In this document: positions 24,011 through 35,316 of the stretch, piece after piece
How the letters are laid out: every line of letters starts with the position of its first letter
How positions within the stretch are numbered: position 1 is the stretch's first letter
From: Holothuria scabra
Taxonomy: Eukaryota > Echinodermata > Holothuroidea > Aspidochirotida > Holothuriidae
Length of the DNA stretch: 64,000 nt
NCBI GenBank assembly: GCA_037179385.1
Contig: CM074189.1
Coordinates: 24,241,648-24,305,647 of the forward strand
Reading direction: 5' to 3'
Program-made: the position numbers and the translations under genes
Notes under the pieces: generated by a model
Told to the model about the DNA's origin: nothing
Seen by the model: only the letters and a program-made list of their open reading frames with translations
Database searches by the model: none

Positions 24011-24870
24011 GTACAAATTGTTCTTTAGCATGAAATAGTTCAACTTCGATTCTGTCCTTCAAGAAAGTTGTTGCTTAGAAATGAATTCTAAAAGATGAAC
24101 TACCTCATTTTGAATACCCTGTCTGTGTGCAAAAATTAATAGTTGTGAAAATATAAGTTCCATCTTTGAAACAAATGCAAGTATACCCTCTATGCATATG
24201 CTTGACGGCAACCTAGTATTAGCTCACACTCGGCTGCCTATATACGTGACCCATTTTGCCTTTTGTCTATTTTTACAGATATGTCATTGACTGACTGTAA
24301 TTTCTGTGACTGACAGAATAATTTGTTTACCAAAGTCACATAGTCCTAAGAATACACTGGGAAGGGCGAAGGTATGACAAATAACTAGCAGATCACTTTA
24401 CACATAATGTTAGTTTTGACCTCGTCTGGAACCCATAGTGCTTCCCTAGTGCGCTTTCTACCAGTTCTCAAACGACAGCAAACACTTCCTTTAGGAATTC
24501 CATTTACCATAAAAGGAAGTTGACCTAAAAGCGCAATAGAGGGAACAATGATCATAGGAAGTCATGTTATACCAGCTTGATCGTATGTAGGAGGTGTAAT
24601 AGACAGGGCGGACACCTAATAATAAGACTGTCTTCAAAGGGGTATATTTACCTTGACCTATTTTGTATGAAAATAAGTTACTTCCCACATTACTATTCTA
24701 CCTACATTGAATAACGCCAAGTTATTCCAACATTCTTATATGGTATTGGTTACAACTTAGTATTTATAAACCAAGAATGTTTTCATTCAGTTCGCTATAC
24801 GACAGCTTAGTCATGACTGGCTGACGTATATAATTGATGTAAAATGGTTTTCACGTATCCCCTTTATCTG
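24011..24870. other. unassigned
   Basis: No recognisable feature. Confidence 0.4.
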
Positions 24871-24874
24871 TATC

Positions 24875-25715
24875 CGGGAAAGTAAGCTGAAATATTTTCA
24901 ATTTGGATTACTACGTAGACTGTAGGTACCAATGCCCTTCGTCATCAAACTAACCCTACAGAAAGCCCTTTCTGTACCTTTTGTGGGAACTAGGAAGAAA
25001 CTATTGATCACATCTTTTGGGAATGTGGGATTATTTCCTCCTTTATTTTGAATGTTGAGCAGGGTATCTTGGGGAGACACTTCTTCTTCTCAAAACAAGA
25101 TATGTTTTTCGCATAAAATTTACTTCTGAGACATCCTTATACTTTCTTAATCTTTCACATGAGGTATTATATTTTTCGGTAAAAAGATTGCTGACGGAAC
25201 TCTACTTCTCGATGAATTTTTTTTACAGGTTTACGTTTCACATTAATGTCGGTAAACAAATTTCTAAACAAGTTAATTCACGCCATGTTACACCCTTTCA
25301 GAGAGTTTGAGGAGGCATTTAGGGAGTGTCCAATGTTATTTAGTTGATCTTCATTGTCTTTTGAGCATCTGACCGGTTTTCAGTGAGTTATGTCCAGGTA
25401 ATGCTTTATTTATTTGTAATATTAAGTACAACAGTAAAAATTATGGCACAGATAGCTACAAAAGTGTGTAATCTATTAAAATGCAAATATCTCATTTTTG
25501 TATTGCTTTTTTGACATCAGCTTTCTCTTATCGTTTATTTGCTATTAGTTTGAAGCAATAGGAAGGGAGTTTTAAAGTCAATTGTATTAACGTATTTCAA
25601 AAGTGCTTGGAGTTTTGTACTAAGAGTTTATTCTGTTAATTTTGTTACATGAAAATGGCTACAGAGTTCTTGTAAAAGATGATCAATAAAGGTGGATTTA
25701 AATAAAAAAGAATGA
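24875..25715 (+). pseudogene. LINE retrotransposon C-terminal ORF2 remnant plus 3' end (L1/Tx1-like)
   Basis: In the frame through 24961-25090 the sequence reads ESPFCTFCGN, a stop, then EETIDHIFWECGII. This is the C-x2-C...H-x4-C zinc-knuckle that closes ORF2 in many L1/Tx1-type and related LINEs. Upstream, GTNALRHQTN is in the same frame, while LKYFQFGLLRRL just before it (24885-24920) is in another, implying a frameshift. Further stops follow before the terminal RHPYTFLIFHMRYYIF. Endonuclease and reverse transcriptase are absent, so the insertion is 5'-truncated and dead. The 3' UTR ends near 25705 with AATAAA signals (GATCAATAAAGG, TTAAATAAAAAAG). Clade assignment is tentative. Confidence 0.75.
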
Positions 25716-26287
25716 TTTCTTAATCTTTCACATGAAGTATTATATTTTTCGGTAAAAAGATTACTGAAGGAACTCTATTTTTCGATGAACTTTTTACAGG
25801 TTTAGTTTCCATATTAATGTCGAGAAACAAATGTCTAAACAAGCTAATTCACGCCATGTTACACCCTTTCAGAGAGTTTGAAGAGGTATTTAGGGAGTGT
25901 CCAATGTTATTTGGTTGATCTTCGTTGTCTTTTGAGCATTTGACCGGTATTAAGTGAGTTTTGGGGAGGTAACGCTTTATTTATATGTAATATTAAGTAC
26001 AGTCAAAATTATGGCACAGATAGTCACGGAAGTGTGCAATTTACTATAAATACTAATGTATCATTTTTGTATTGCTTTTTTGACATCAGCTTTCTTTTAT
26101 CGTATATTTGCTATTAGTTTGAAGCAATATGAAGGTAGTTTTTACGTCCTTTGTATTAACATATTTCAAAAGTGCTTGGAATTTTGTACTAAGTGTATAT
26201 GCTGTAAATTTTGTAACATGAAAATGGCTACAGAGTTCTTGTAAAAGATGATCAATAAAGGTGGATTTAAATAAAAAAAAGAATGAT
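25716..26287 (+). repeat. tandem second copy of the LINE 3' end
   Basis: TTTCTTAATCTTTCACATGA at 25716 restarts the sequence found at 25143, a period of 573 bp. The two units are colinear throughout (for example CACGCCATGTTACACCCTTT, TTATGGCACAGATAG, GAAAATGGCTACAGAGTTC) and both end in GATCAATAAAGGTGGATTT and an A-rich run before GAATGATTT. Substitutions are scattered, so the duplication is not recent. The 62-codon frame 26056-26244 is untranslated-region noise. Confidence 0.85.
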
Positions 26288-27314
26288 TTTCAAGAGACAT
26301 CATGGTTTGGTAAGCCCCTCCCACTACAGAACAAAAAATTAACAGTCATTCCGTAGGTCGTCAGCTCAAGGAACTGTGAGGGAGCCTTACAGCTCCCTGG
26401 TCAGCTGCTTCTCATCCAGGTACTTTGCCGCCTACAGTACAGCTTCCAAGAAAGAAGCGAGGAGTATGACGTCAGTGGAAACAATCAATAGAACTGAAAG
26501 AAGGGGCCAACGTCAAATCAAGTGTTGATATGTTACAGGGGTACTTATTCTAAGCATTTAGGTGAAATTTGCATTGTTATCCGATGAGCGGTTCTCAAGA
26601 TATGATCAAGTCAAGTTGTCATTTTCTTAAAAAAAAAAGTGAACTTGAAGCAAACAAATTTGATATCATGTTCTTACATTTATGGGCAGTCTTTTGATTT
26701 TCTTCAAAATTTACAACCAAGTTTCTCGTCAACAATCCCATATTATCAGGATGCGATTGCTAATGTGGCATGGGAAGTTAACGAACCACGCAGTCCCACA
26801 TAAGGATGTCCTATCTTTTTTACTGCAAGCTCAACCTAATAGTCAGAAAAAAGGAAACAAAGCATTCATTGCTATAGTGAAGAAGTGGTGTAACCTCTGT
26901 TGATCTCAAACCCAGTGACTTTATTCACTGATATCTCAAGAAATATATGGATAATTTGAGTGGAAGTTTAACTACACTGTGTACGTTTGGTTCCTCTTCC
27001 ACATATAAAAAGTATTTTTTGCTTAAAATTTCGATGTATGACAGTACCTACATATACCTGTTTAGGTGTAAATTACTTGATTCTTACAGGATGTGTATAA
27101 GCCTCGTTGAACCCTTTGCGACTTCGACCCCCAGTCCGGAGTAGGCCGCCATCGTTTATCCTTAATCTAGAATTATCCCTTAGAGGAGGTTTTCTGCAAG
27201 TGATGGGATTAGTCTGTTTGACTCGAATGGGAAGGTCCTACCCAAAAGACTTGAATAAACACAATGTTGCGTGCTCCTCATAATAAAGTATGTTTATTCA
27301 GACCATTTACCGTA
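26288..27314. repeat. mostly unassigned; second copy of the dispersed repeat within
   Basis: 26585-26720 matches 16040-16262. A hairpin related to the one at 13647 lies at 26382-26399. The remainder is unassigned. The 73-codon frame at 26682-26903 has no recognised motif. Confidence 0.45.
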
Positions 27315-27634
27315 AAGGCCTGTACACACGAGCAACATTTGTAAAACATTCTCAAAACACGTCACCTGCAACAAACCCAAAATATGCTTTCTTTCGGTTT
27401 GTTGCACAGTGAAGATAGGGTAAAGACAACTTGAAAGCATTTTGAAAATGTTTTGGGAATGGTTTGGAAAGAATTTACAGGAAATTTCTTTTGCAACGTT
27501 TCCAAAACATGCTGTATACCCTGTCTACACTGTGCAACAAACCGAAAACAAACATGTTTTGGATTTGTTGCAGGTGGATGTTTTGGAAATGTTTTGGGAA
27601 TGTCGTGAAAATGTTGCTCGTGTAACATGCCTTA
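27315..27634. mobile_element. TIR MITE, AAGGCCTGTACACACGAGC family (320 bp)
   Basis: The left end AAGGCCTGTACACACGAGCA and ACATTT pair with the right end AAAATGTTGCTCGTGTAACATGCCTT. Internal words TTTGTTGCA and AAAATGTTTTGGGAA are repeated in both orientations, giving a long imperfect hairpin. Opposing frames on both strands (27362-27645) come from this symmetry. Confidence 0.75.
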
Positions 27635-27849
27635 ACTTTTTGTAGTCTGTTGCAAAATCCATAACAATTCGCCGCGGGCAATTCGTGCATTCAAAAAAAT
27701 CGCTGTGTATGTTTACTAGGAATTTTGCACAGGAATACTCGTATAGGGTGGCATCAAAGTGAAACAATGCATTAGTTGAAACAAAAAGGTTGCTTTCCAG
27801 GTCTTTTCTGACCCTACAATAGCTTTGCAATATTTCACTAGTTCTGAAC

Positions 27850-28810
27850 GGTTACCGGTCGTTTCGCCCCCTAGCCAGTTCGCCCCCAACCAGTTCGCCC
27901 CGGTCGTTTCGCCCCCTTGCCAGTTCGCCCCCCAAAGGAAGTCGTTTCGCCCCCAAAGTGGAAGTCGTGTCGCCCCCAAAATACGAGTTTGACATGGAAT
28001 GAACTGCCGCCCTTAAAATAATGATGGTTGTCAAAACAGTTTAGACAAGTTACGACAGTGTATCGTGAAAGATTGTGACAAAAAAGATGCCAGATTCTAG
28101 AATACCGCCAATTTTGGCATCTTTGTGTAAACCATTTTTAATTTTTGCACATTTTATGGGAAAATAATAAATGAAATGAGTATGGTTCAAGCTTTTTCCA
28201 TACTTATTGCAGCGACTTCTTGCTCTATGAAAGGGCAAAATTTGTGGCAATTTGTAAAACAAACTAGAACGCGAACAGTGCTTGTAAACAACTCAACCCG
28301 AGTAATCAAGGTATGCTCTTTCACGTCAGTAACCAACAATTGAACTCGTAAAATTTGACATTTACGTCAAGCACATTACTGTGCACAACAATAAGCACAG
28401 AAAGCACACATACCATATACGTACGCGACAACCTCAAGGTGTTTGTTAGTCATTGGACAGGTACAGATACCACCAACTTGTCAGGGCAACTCATCGAAAG
28501 AGCCTTTACGTACCGTAACGTGATGAATTAAAACAGATTAACAACTTGTTTCACTCTAAAAATATACCTCATCTCATCCTGAAAGACAATTAAACAAGAA
28601 AGTTTACTTCATGTACATCGTTTTTCTATAAAAAAAAAATGCTTTGTGGAAAGAAAACTGCTTTGGAATGATTAGGGGGAACTGGCAGGTCGAAGGGGGC
28701 GAACTGGCACTTCTTAGGGGGCGAACTGGTCATTGCTTGGGGGCGAACTGACATTTAGGGGGCGAACTGGTAGGGGGCGAACTGGCAAGGGGGCGAAACG
28801 ACCGGCTACC
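27850..28810. mobile_element. TIR element with CAGTTCGCCCC arrays and a 9-bp target duplication (961 bp)
   Basis: The ends are GGTTACCGGTCGTTTCGCCC and GGGCGAAACGACCGGCTACC. The nonamer GTTCTGAAC directly flanks both sides (27841-27849 and 28811-28819), a perfect 9-bp duplication. Each terminal region is an array of CAGTTCGCCCC or GGGGGCGAACTGG units, strikingly GC-rich against an AT-rich core (about 27985-28660). A 9-bp duplication is typical of Mutator-type transposons, but no transposase is present, so superfamily is inference. The Gly/Arg-rich frames at 27716-28034 and 28733-28810 are translations of the arrays. Confidence 0.9.
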
Positions 28811-28819
28811 GTTCTGAAC

Positions 28820-29768
28820 ATGAATGTAAGAACATTAAAATTGGGCAACGCTCTTTCATTAATTTGTTGGTTATGGATGAATAATAAGTGTTTTCAGCCA
28901 ATTAGAGTTAAACATAAATTCGCAAGAAACGTTGACCAAATTTCACATTCGTACCTAACCCTTGTTAGAGTTATGAGGCTATTTTTGTCTTATGACAAAT
29001 GCAGTCCACGTTCAAGTACCCGCTTTTTATCTGCTCTCGGTTTACTTTACTCATCCTGCGTTGTCATTTTCCTGATCTGCGGGCCTCATAGTCAGGCCTG
29101 GAAAAAGGTAAGTCGTTATGTACAACTGAATATTCACACATGCAAGCTCCAAGTAATGCATCCAATCACATGAAAAAACAAATGATCTCTTCTAAATGAA
29201 AAGGTACGTTTAAATTTGGGGAGGCAATGTACGCATTTCAAGTGCCTTTGAAGATGACCTTTCCTTTCTTTAGACATACATTCACAAGCTTGATAGTATG
29301 AAAGATTATATTAAATAAGTTATTTGACATTTTTGTTTCCAATTTTCCTTTATTCGAAACACAATATGCCATAAAGTTTTATGTTAATGAAAGGTTCATT
29401 TTGATTACATGCCGGTACCCGGTGCATGAGGTAATTGGACAGGGACTTTGGTTTTGCATAAATTACCAAATGCAACTGGAAGTCACCCAAGCATAAACAA
29501 AGGCAAAGAAATTAATTGTTCTGCTTGCTGGAACAAATAATTTTCCTGCTTGCTGAGAAAGCAGAGTGATGACAGGGAGTATTTTAGATAGCCCCAAATA
29601 AATATGCACTTTGTCATCAATATGACAAAGTTCCTGTCGTTTTTTTTAAAGGAGTTTTCTCACAATTTCTATTGTACCATATTTTCTGTACTTTATAGAT
29701 TGAAAGCGAAACAAAGCAGTTGAACGTATAAAAAAAGGAAAAAAACACACAAAAGAGTAATGACACTG
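28820..29768. other. unassigned; open frame ending at a consensus splice donor
   Basis: The plus-strand frame continuing from the element above stays open to 29173. It meets a perfect donor-like AAAAAG/GTAAGT at about 29104-29114 and includes a hydrophobic stretch (FLSALGLLYSSCVVIFLICG). There is no recognised domain and its start lies inside a transposon, so it is recorded as a weak exon candidate only. Confidence 0.2.
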
Positions 29769-29772
29769 TTAA

Positions 29773-30023
29773 CCCTTTACCGCTGTTTGGGTCCTTTTGG
29801 ACCAATGTGGAGAGCTCGGCTGTCTCCCATCTTTACTGTTTCACGCGGAGCTCGAAACTGCGAGTAGCTACCCGAAAATTCGGCCACAACAACGAGAGAG
29901 ATAATAGTTTAAGGTCACGGGGTCAATGGCCCACGGAAGCCGATGCGGGGCGGGCTACGTCCGCTTTTCCGCCCACTCCCGAGGCGCGCAAATATGTCCC
30001 GATCGGAGCACAACGGTAAAGGG
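29773..30023. mobile_element. piggyBac-like MITE, intact (251 bp), TTAA-flanked
   Basis: The termini are CCCTTTACCGCTGTTTGGG and GAGCACAACGGTAAAGGG, with TTAA on both sides (29769-29772 and 30024-30027). It is the uninterrupted, inverted homologue of the split MITE at 2505-4227. The GC-rich interior gives a 70-codon frame (29807-30019) and a similar one in the other copy. Both are shadows of the MITE. Confidence 0.85.
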
Positions 30024-30027
30024 TTAA

Positions 30028-30505
30028 CTCCGGTTACCAGGGTTCACCAATCACAGAAAGTTTGACCGGACACAGAATAAAGTCTTTGACAGTTAATAGC
30101 TTCCTGGAACAAACAACCATTGTTTTGCAATTCCTTACTTTCAAATACTTGCCAAGAGGGGACCAGTGCTATGGTTCACCGTACTTTACACTCATTTTGT
30201 GGTAGGTCCAGATTCAGGTTTTCAGGAGGGGAGGGGGGTAACTTTGTCAGCCATTCGATCAAATCAGCTGGGATCAAGAATACGAAACCATTAAAGGCTT
30301 AAAGGGTGTAAGTTTTTGTTTCTGTAATTCAAGAAATGCTTTTAAATTTCTCTAAATGGAAGAGCGTTGTTTCATCATTCATCATGTCATCATGTGTAAT
30401 ATCACTGCCACTCTCATGCAGCACAATGTCGAACCTCTTTCCCCTCCATAACATTAAACGCTGTCATGTGCTCCCTTTCAAAGGACTCAATGACTTGACT
30501 CGATT
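30028..30505. other. unassigned
   Basis: No recognisable feature beyond a G-rich patch at about 30221-30240. Confidence 0.4.
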
Positions 30506-30620
30506 GGTTTGTTAGTAAGATGAAGTTTTACAGCCGAGTTTCCTACCAATTGGTTCAAGTAAAACCGGTACGGCCTCATTTCCAGTTGTGACTCACTGGC
30601 TTGTTATCTTTACTCGAGCT
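30506..30620 (-). mobile_element. SINE 3' part
   Basis: GTTTTACAGCCGAGTTTCC, ACCAATTGGTTCAAGT and TTTCCAGTTGTGACTCACTG, then GCTTGTTATCTTTACTCGAG follow the order of the SINE at 62107-62206. No head or promoter boxes remain. Confidence 0.65.
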
Positions 30621-31748
30621 AAACTGGTTGTGTACGTACAATTCAATTTTGCCAGTGTTTTCAAAACTAGGTTATTTATTCCCCCGCCCGAACCAAACTT
30701 GTCTCGAACTCAGTTTTCCATTCGCTTATCCTGTTTTCTCTCGATCCTTTCTCCTGATTTTGGTGTCCCGAATGGGAAACCTATATGGACTCGTGCAGAC
30801 AAAAGCTTTTTTGCCAAACATGTGTAGAATCGTGCATTTTAGTGTTGGCATAAGCTATGGTTTATAAGTTCAATTAAGGAGAATTATGTGTCTGTTTTGC
30901 ATATTTTCAGCTGCACGGTATGAAGCCAACCCTTGTCTTCATTTCGGGCGTTAGAGATTGTTGCTAGGGTAGATCATTGTTTAGAGAGGCAACTCTGTGT
31001 ACGGTGCTATTGGACACTAAATTAAACAAAAATATATTGCAATGTTTGGTTGTTTGCTCCTGTTTGAAAAAAGATTGAGACTTTCATTGGGTATTTCTTT
31101 AACTTTTGGTTCCATAAACGTTAAATTTCACTCCGAAAGTAGATTCACATGGGTCGTCAGAAGTACGCCGTGTACCTTCTGTAAAATGTAGCAATCTGTA
31201 TATGGTTTTTACTTTGTGTCATTTAGTATTTGTACATTACTTCGAAGCTAGGCATAGTTAAATACTGTCATGTTTTTTTCCCTAGTCACTGACATTTATA
31301 CATCGGTACTTTGTCAAAAGTTGTGTTCAAAATTGCTCTTCTGCCATGGTGAACTTTTACGATACTTTCGCTAAGAATTGCGAAGTAATTTTAGCCAAGA
31401 TATTATTTGAGTGGAAGAAATTGTACTTTCGAAAAGGTCACACATCGGTCGGCCTTCCGATCACAGTTACGTAACAGAAACACGATGAATGCATTCAGGT
31501 CAATTAGTGGTTGTGACATTATTTGATAAGAGGGCAAAGTCAATATTGCCGTGTTGTTCGTGCATTGTGGCTAACATTTACTCATCAATACTTCGACATA
31601 AATTTTGTTTAATTTCATTTTTACAGATACAGGTATGTCTTCCATTTGTAAAACATCATTACTTTTGCTACAAATTCTTAGGTTTTTTATTCAAGATGCA
31701 GCATCTACTCTCTATAATTTAAGTTGAAGACACTGAACCCCTTGGACA
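30621..31748. other. unassigned; isolated splice-like signal at about 31608-31640
   Basis: TTTCATTTTTACAG / ATACAG / GTATGT at about 31613-31638 places an acceptor-like and a donor-like site six bases apart. No conserved coding context surrounds it. Confidence 0.3.
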
Positions 31749-32549
31749 GTTGGAAGGCCACGCATCCGGTCGAAACTTACGACTTCAATTACATGAAAAA
31801 AAAAAACAAAAAAACAAGAGGGCAATCCACGGAGTTGCATATCTCATCGCTAACATGTGCGCAAGTTGGTTACAGAACTTGAACTATTTATGTGCTAGAA
31901 GTTTTATCTGTGCTGTTTTTATGCTACAGTAGAATTTCATTGAGAAAAATGACCATACTAAAGCTGCATGCCACAATCCCTTGAAATTCCTATTTGAAGT
32001 CCATTTGGGAATCGATTTTTTTTTCGTTCCAAGGGACGGAAGTTTTTTTTCGTAAGATAGCGAGGGGAAAGAATATGGCACAGACCAATCAAGTTCTTGG
32101 AACTATAGGCGCACCCCTTCTTCAAAAACAAAAAACATCATTTGGATATTTAAATTCTGACACCGGATTATAAAAGAACTGGAGAAGGGCTACCCAATCT
32201 TTGTAACGGTTGCCCTTTTAATCCAGTAGGTTTACCTAAGATTTTGGAACAAATTTATTTTTAAAATGTTGGTATCCCCTTGCAACACTCTAAAGAAAAC
32301 TAGCTTGACTGTTACACTTAACTGATACGGATATGAAGCAACGATTTAAAACCTAAGACGCTTTCGCGGACGCTTCAGACAAGTGCGTAATTGTTATTAT
32401 TCAGGCACTAGCTGTATGAGCGTATTCTCCATTTTGACGCGACGGAAAACTTCACGTGTGCCCCGGATCGCTGATATGCGCATCATGTGCGTCTCAATTA
32501 AAAAACTGGGGTGTGTGCGCCATGTTGGACGCGTGGCGTTAGAAGATTT

Positions 32550-32815
32550 CCGGCCGACGCACAAACCTTTTCTGCGCACTGGTCTGTGGCGAATCCTAAC
32601 CCGTGGCAAGGAAATTGTCACGTACCTTTTTTGGCGATGCTTCAAAACCGCCAAGTTTACAGGGCACTAATATGTAAGATAGGTAGGCCCTATGCCTAAC
32701 CTAATGTTAGTCACCCACAGTTTCATATCTTGGGTTATTCCTTGCCACGGGTTGGATTCGCCACAGGCCAGTACGCAGAAAAGATTAATGCGTCGGCCGA
32801 AAATCTTTTAAAGTA
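32550..32815. repeat. secondary inverted repeat inside the left arm
   Basis: GGCCGACGCACAAACCTTTT and CTGTGGCGAATCCTAACCCG (32550-32606) pair with CGGGTTGGATTCGCCACAGG and AAAAGATTAATGCGTCGGCC (32747-32803). The right arm has only one of these two segments (37390-37460), so this is a feature of one arm only and a useful marker of the order of events. Confidence 0.7.
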
Positions 32816-33844
32816 AGTTCCTCGGTAACTGTTCTGTGGGTACACCTTGACAGAAAGTGAATGATTTCCCTACTAACTTATGTCTATAAATACCGACATA
32901 CGACGTTTTGAATTCCCAATTACAGGCCAGGCTCAGCCCATTTGAAATTCGAACTAATGCGAAAAAACGTATGTGAACGCGTCTCTAAAATGGGTACCAG
33001 GGAGCTCACAATCATCGAATCATGTGCATGGTAACGCGTGTTAGCGCATACATAATTGCAAACACCGGTGCTAGGATAGCAGTGAGCGTGGCCACTGACT
33101 ACATTGTGAATTGTGCATTGCGCGGTGACTGCTTAGTATTCGCAATAGCATCTTCATCAAGCAGCTCATACGGTAAAGACGTGCTCGTAGTGGGGACGCG
33201 CTTGTTTTGGTCTTCCCACACATATTCATTGCTGTTCTTTATACGACCGAACCGCGTCTTTCTTGCAATAAAACAGAACTATTTTTACCCGCGCGCATAA
33301 ACACACGAACATATTGGCCAATGATTTTCTCCGAATCCCCACCATGGTCTGCGCCTTCCACTCACGTATGTTGGACTCTGTATTGTGATGCAATCGTTTT
33401 CATGAGGTTGCTAAGATAAGATAACTTTACCGAGCGTTACATTAGTTCCACATCTAGATGCGCGCCGTAGGGCGGGGTTTGTGCCGCCAGTTGCGTCATA
33501 AAAGTCAGGCGAGGTGTTGCGGCATTTTTCGAAATTGTATTTTGAACGCAGTTTTCCTTCGAATATCATTTATGCCGAATTGTACGGGTTTTTTAATGGG
33601 GTGTGAGATGATATTTGTAAAATACTGTATCTAATCTTGCAATACACAAAAATTTTTATGGCCGTGTCATGCCCACTTTAACCGTTGACAATCTGTAACG
33701 TGAACTATGTCCTTGGTTGCCATGACAACCTCACATATCGGTACAACTTACAGTATCATGCCTAGGCTATTACACTTAAACTTTCAGATTTGTGGGATGC
33801 GTCCGTTAAGAGTTAAAGTGAATACAATAAAAAGTATGTGACCC

Positions 33845-34350
33845 CCTGTCACGTGACCTTTGACATTGGTTGCCATGGAAACTACATATTTTGGTAGATC
33901 TAGTCTACCCTATTATACTTGTGAATTTTCATGTAAAATGAAGGTTTTCTTTTGAAGTTTTAGTACAAAATAAGGAAAAAGTGTTTTCTTGCAAAATGTG
34001 ACCTTTGACCTCTGACCTTTGACCTTTTCTTCCGAGGGTCTTAGGAGACACAAGTTCCCACCCTGGGGTACCCACCTACCAATTTTGAAAAGAATCGGTC
34101 CAGCCCACTAGGAGGAGTTTGAGGGACAAAAACGTTGTTTTACGAACAAATTATCACCTGAAAATTTTTTGTTCCATTCTGCCACTTGACCTTTGACATC
34201 TGTTGCTATGGCAACCACGTATTTTGGTAGGTCTAGATGCAATCATCGTATGTGTAGAGTTTCGTGTCAGGAGAACGTTTCGTTTTTGAAATATAGCAGA
34301 AAATGTGATTTTCACCGAATTTGACCTTTGACCTGTAACCTTTGACCTTC
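33845..34350 (+). promoter_or_regulatory. cluster of AGGTCA half-sites (DR1-like), left arm
   Basis: TGACCTTTGACCTCTGACC then TTTGACC at about 33999-34026, TGACCTTTGACA at 33856 and 34189, and TGACCTTTGACCTGTAACC at about 34321 give perfect or near-perfect AGGTCANAGGTCA direct repeats on the minus strand. In animals this motif is bound by RXR/HNF4-type nuclear receptors. Binding here is unproven and the motif may be only a property of the repeat. Confidence 0.5.
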
Positions 34351-34461
34351 ACTTCCGGTTGTGTATCAGAATGCAATTGTTCCACCTGAGGTACCATTCT
34401 ACCAAGTTTCAAGAAAATCGGCCCAGCCGTTTACAAGATATTAAGAAAACAAAATTGGACA

Positions 34462-34502
34462 CACACACACACACCCGCCAACACACACACACCCACACAC
34501 GG
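34462..34502 (+). repeat. (CA)n microsatellite, left arm
   Basis: Imperfect ACACACAC run. The mirrored (TG)n run lies at about 35165-35208 in the right arm. Confidence 0.9.
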
Positions 34503-34671
34503 ACAGGTTTTGACCCCTCTCTCAGCCCTGGACCTTCAGTCACCCCGGGGTACCTCACCATGGGTTAGACCTCGAGACTAGTAACCTGGGAAAATTTACC
34601 GTTACCATGGCAACCATTGCGATTTAAGCTGGCATTGCCATATATAGCCCAATAGGCAAAGTGACTACAAT

Positions 34672-34702
34672 ATCTCATCCTCCTCACGGAGCGATGAGAT
34701 AA
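34672..34702. repeat. terminal hairpin at inner end of left arm
   Basis: TATCTCATC and GATGAGATA form a 9-bp stem extended by CTCC/GGAG around a short loop. The mirror copy is at 34964-34994. These hairpins mark the exact junctions between each arm and the unique spacer. Confidence 0.8.
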
Positions 34703-34963
34703 CAACTTCCTTGATTGTTCCATTTTACATCACCTGTGCTACGGCTAAAGCAAACAGGATCAGAGTTTCAATGGTCCGTCTCCTCACTTTCGGGAAAATT
34801 TTTAATCAAAGCCTAAAGCTTCGATTATTGGATTTGCTCAGTTTGTTAAATGAACTCGCGCCTTCTTTCTTGGCTCGGCGTATGGATTTCTTCAGTGTGA
34901 TGTCTCTCTATTTACACACGAACAATACTAACGTTATACAGCATTTCATCTGCCACGCCGTTA
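34703..34963. other. unique spacer of the giant foldback
   Basis: A 261-bp sequence not repeated elsewhere in the window as far as I can see. It is open from 34711 on the plus strand, but the frame runs on into the right arm and shows no motif. Confidence 0.6.
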
Positions 34964-34994
34964 TTATCTCATCGCTCCGTGAGGAGGATGAGAT
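34964..34994. repeat. terminal hairpin at inner end of right arm
   Basis: Mirror of 34672-34702: TTATCTCATCGCTCCG then GAGGATGAGATA. Confidence 0.8.
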
Positions 34995-35316
34995 ATTGTA
35001 GTCACTTTGCCTATGGGACTATATATGACAATGCCAGCTTAAATCGCAATGGTTGCCATGGTAACGGTAAATTTTCCCAGGTTACTAGTCTCGAGGTCTA
35101 ACCCATGGTGAGGTGCCCTGGGGTGACTGAAGGTCCAGGGCTGAGAGAGGGGTCAAAACCTGTCCGTGTGTGTGTGTATGTGTGTGTTGGTGAGTGTGTG
35201 TGTGTGTCCAATTTTGTTTTCCTAATACATTGTAAACGGCTGGGCCGATTTTCTTCAAACTTGGTGGGATGGTACCTTAGGTAGAACAATTGCATTTTAA
35301 TACACAATCGGAAGTG

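Noticed and set aside
27362..28034. Several overlapping minus-strand frames up to 101 codons, including a Gly/Trp/Asn-rich one
   Set aside because: They are translations of MITE and CAGTTCGCCCC array sequence, overlap each other and change character at element borders.
33022..33300. A conserved 92-codon protein shared with the opposite arm (36418-36708)
   Set aside because: The similarity is explained by DNA identity of the arms. Amino-acid changes are as frequent as silent ones by eye and there is no known domain.
34672..34702. A Helitron 3' end
   Set aside because: The hairpin is suggestive, but no CTRR terminus or A/T target pattern follows it.
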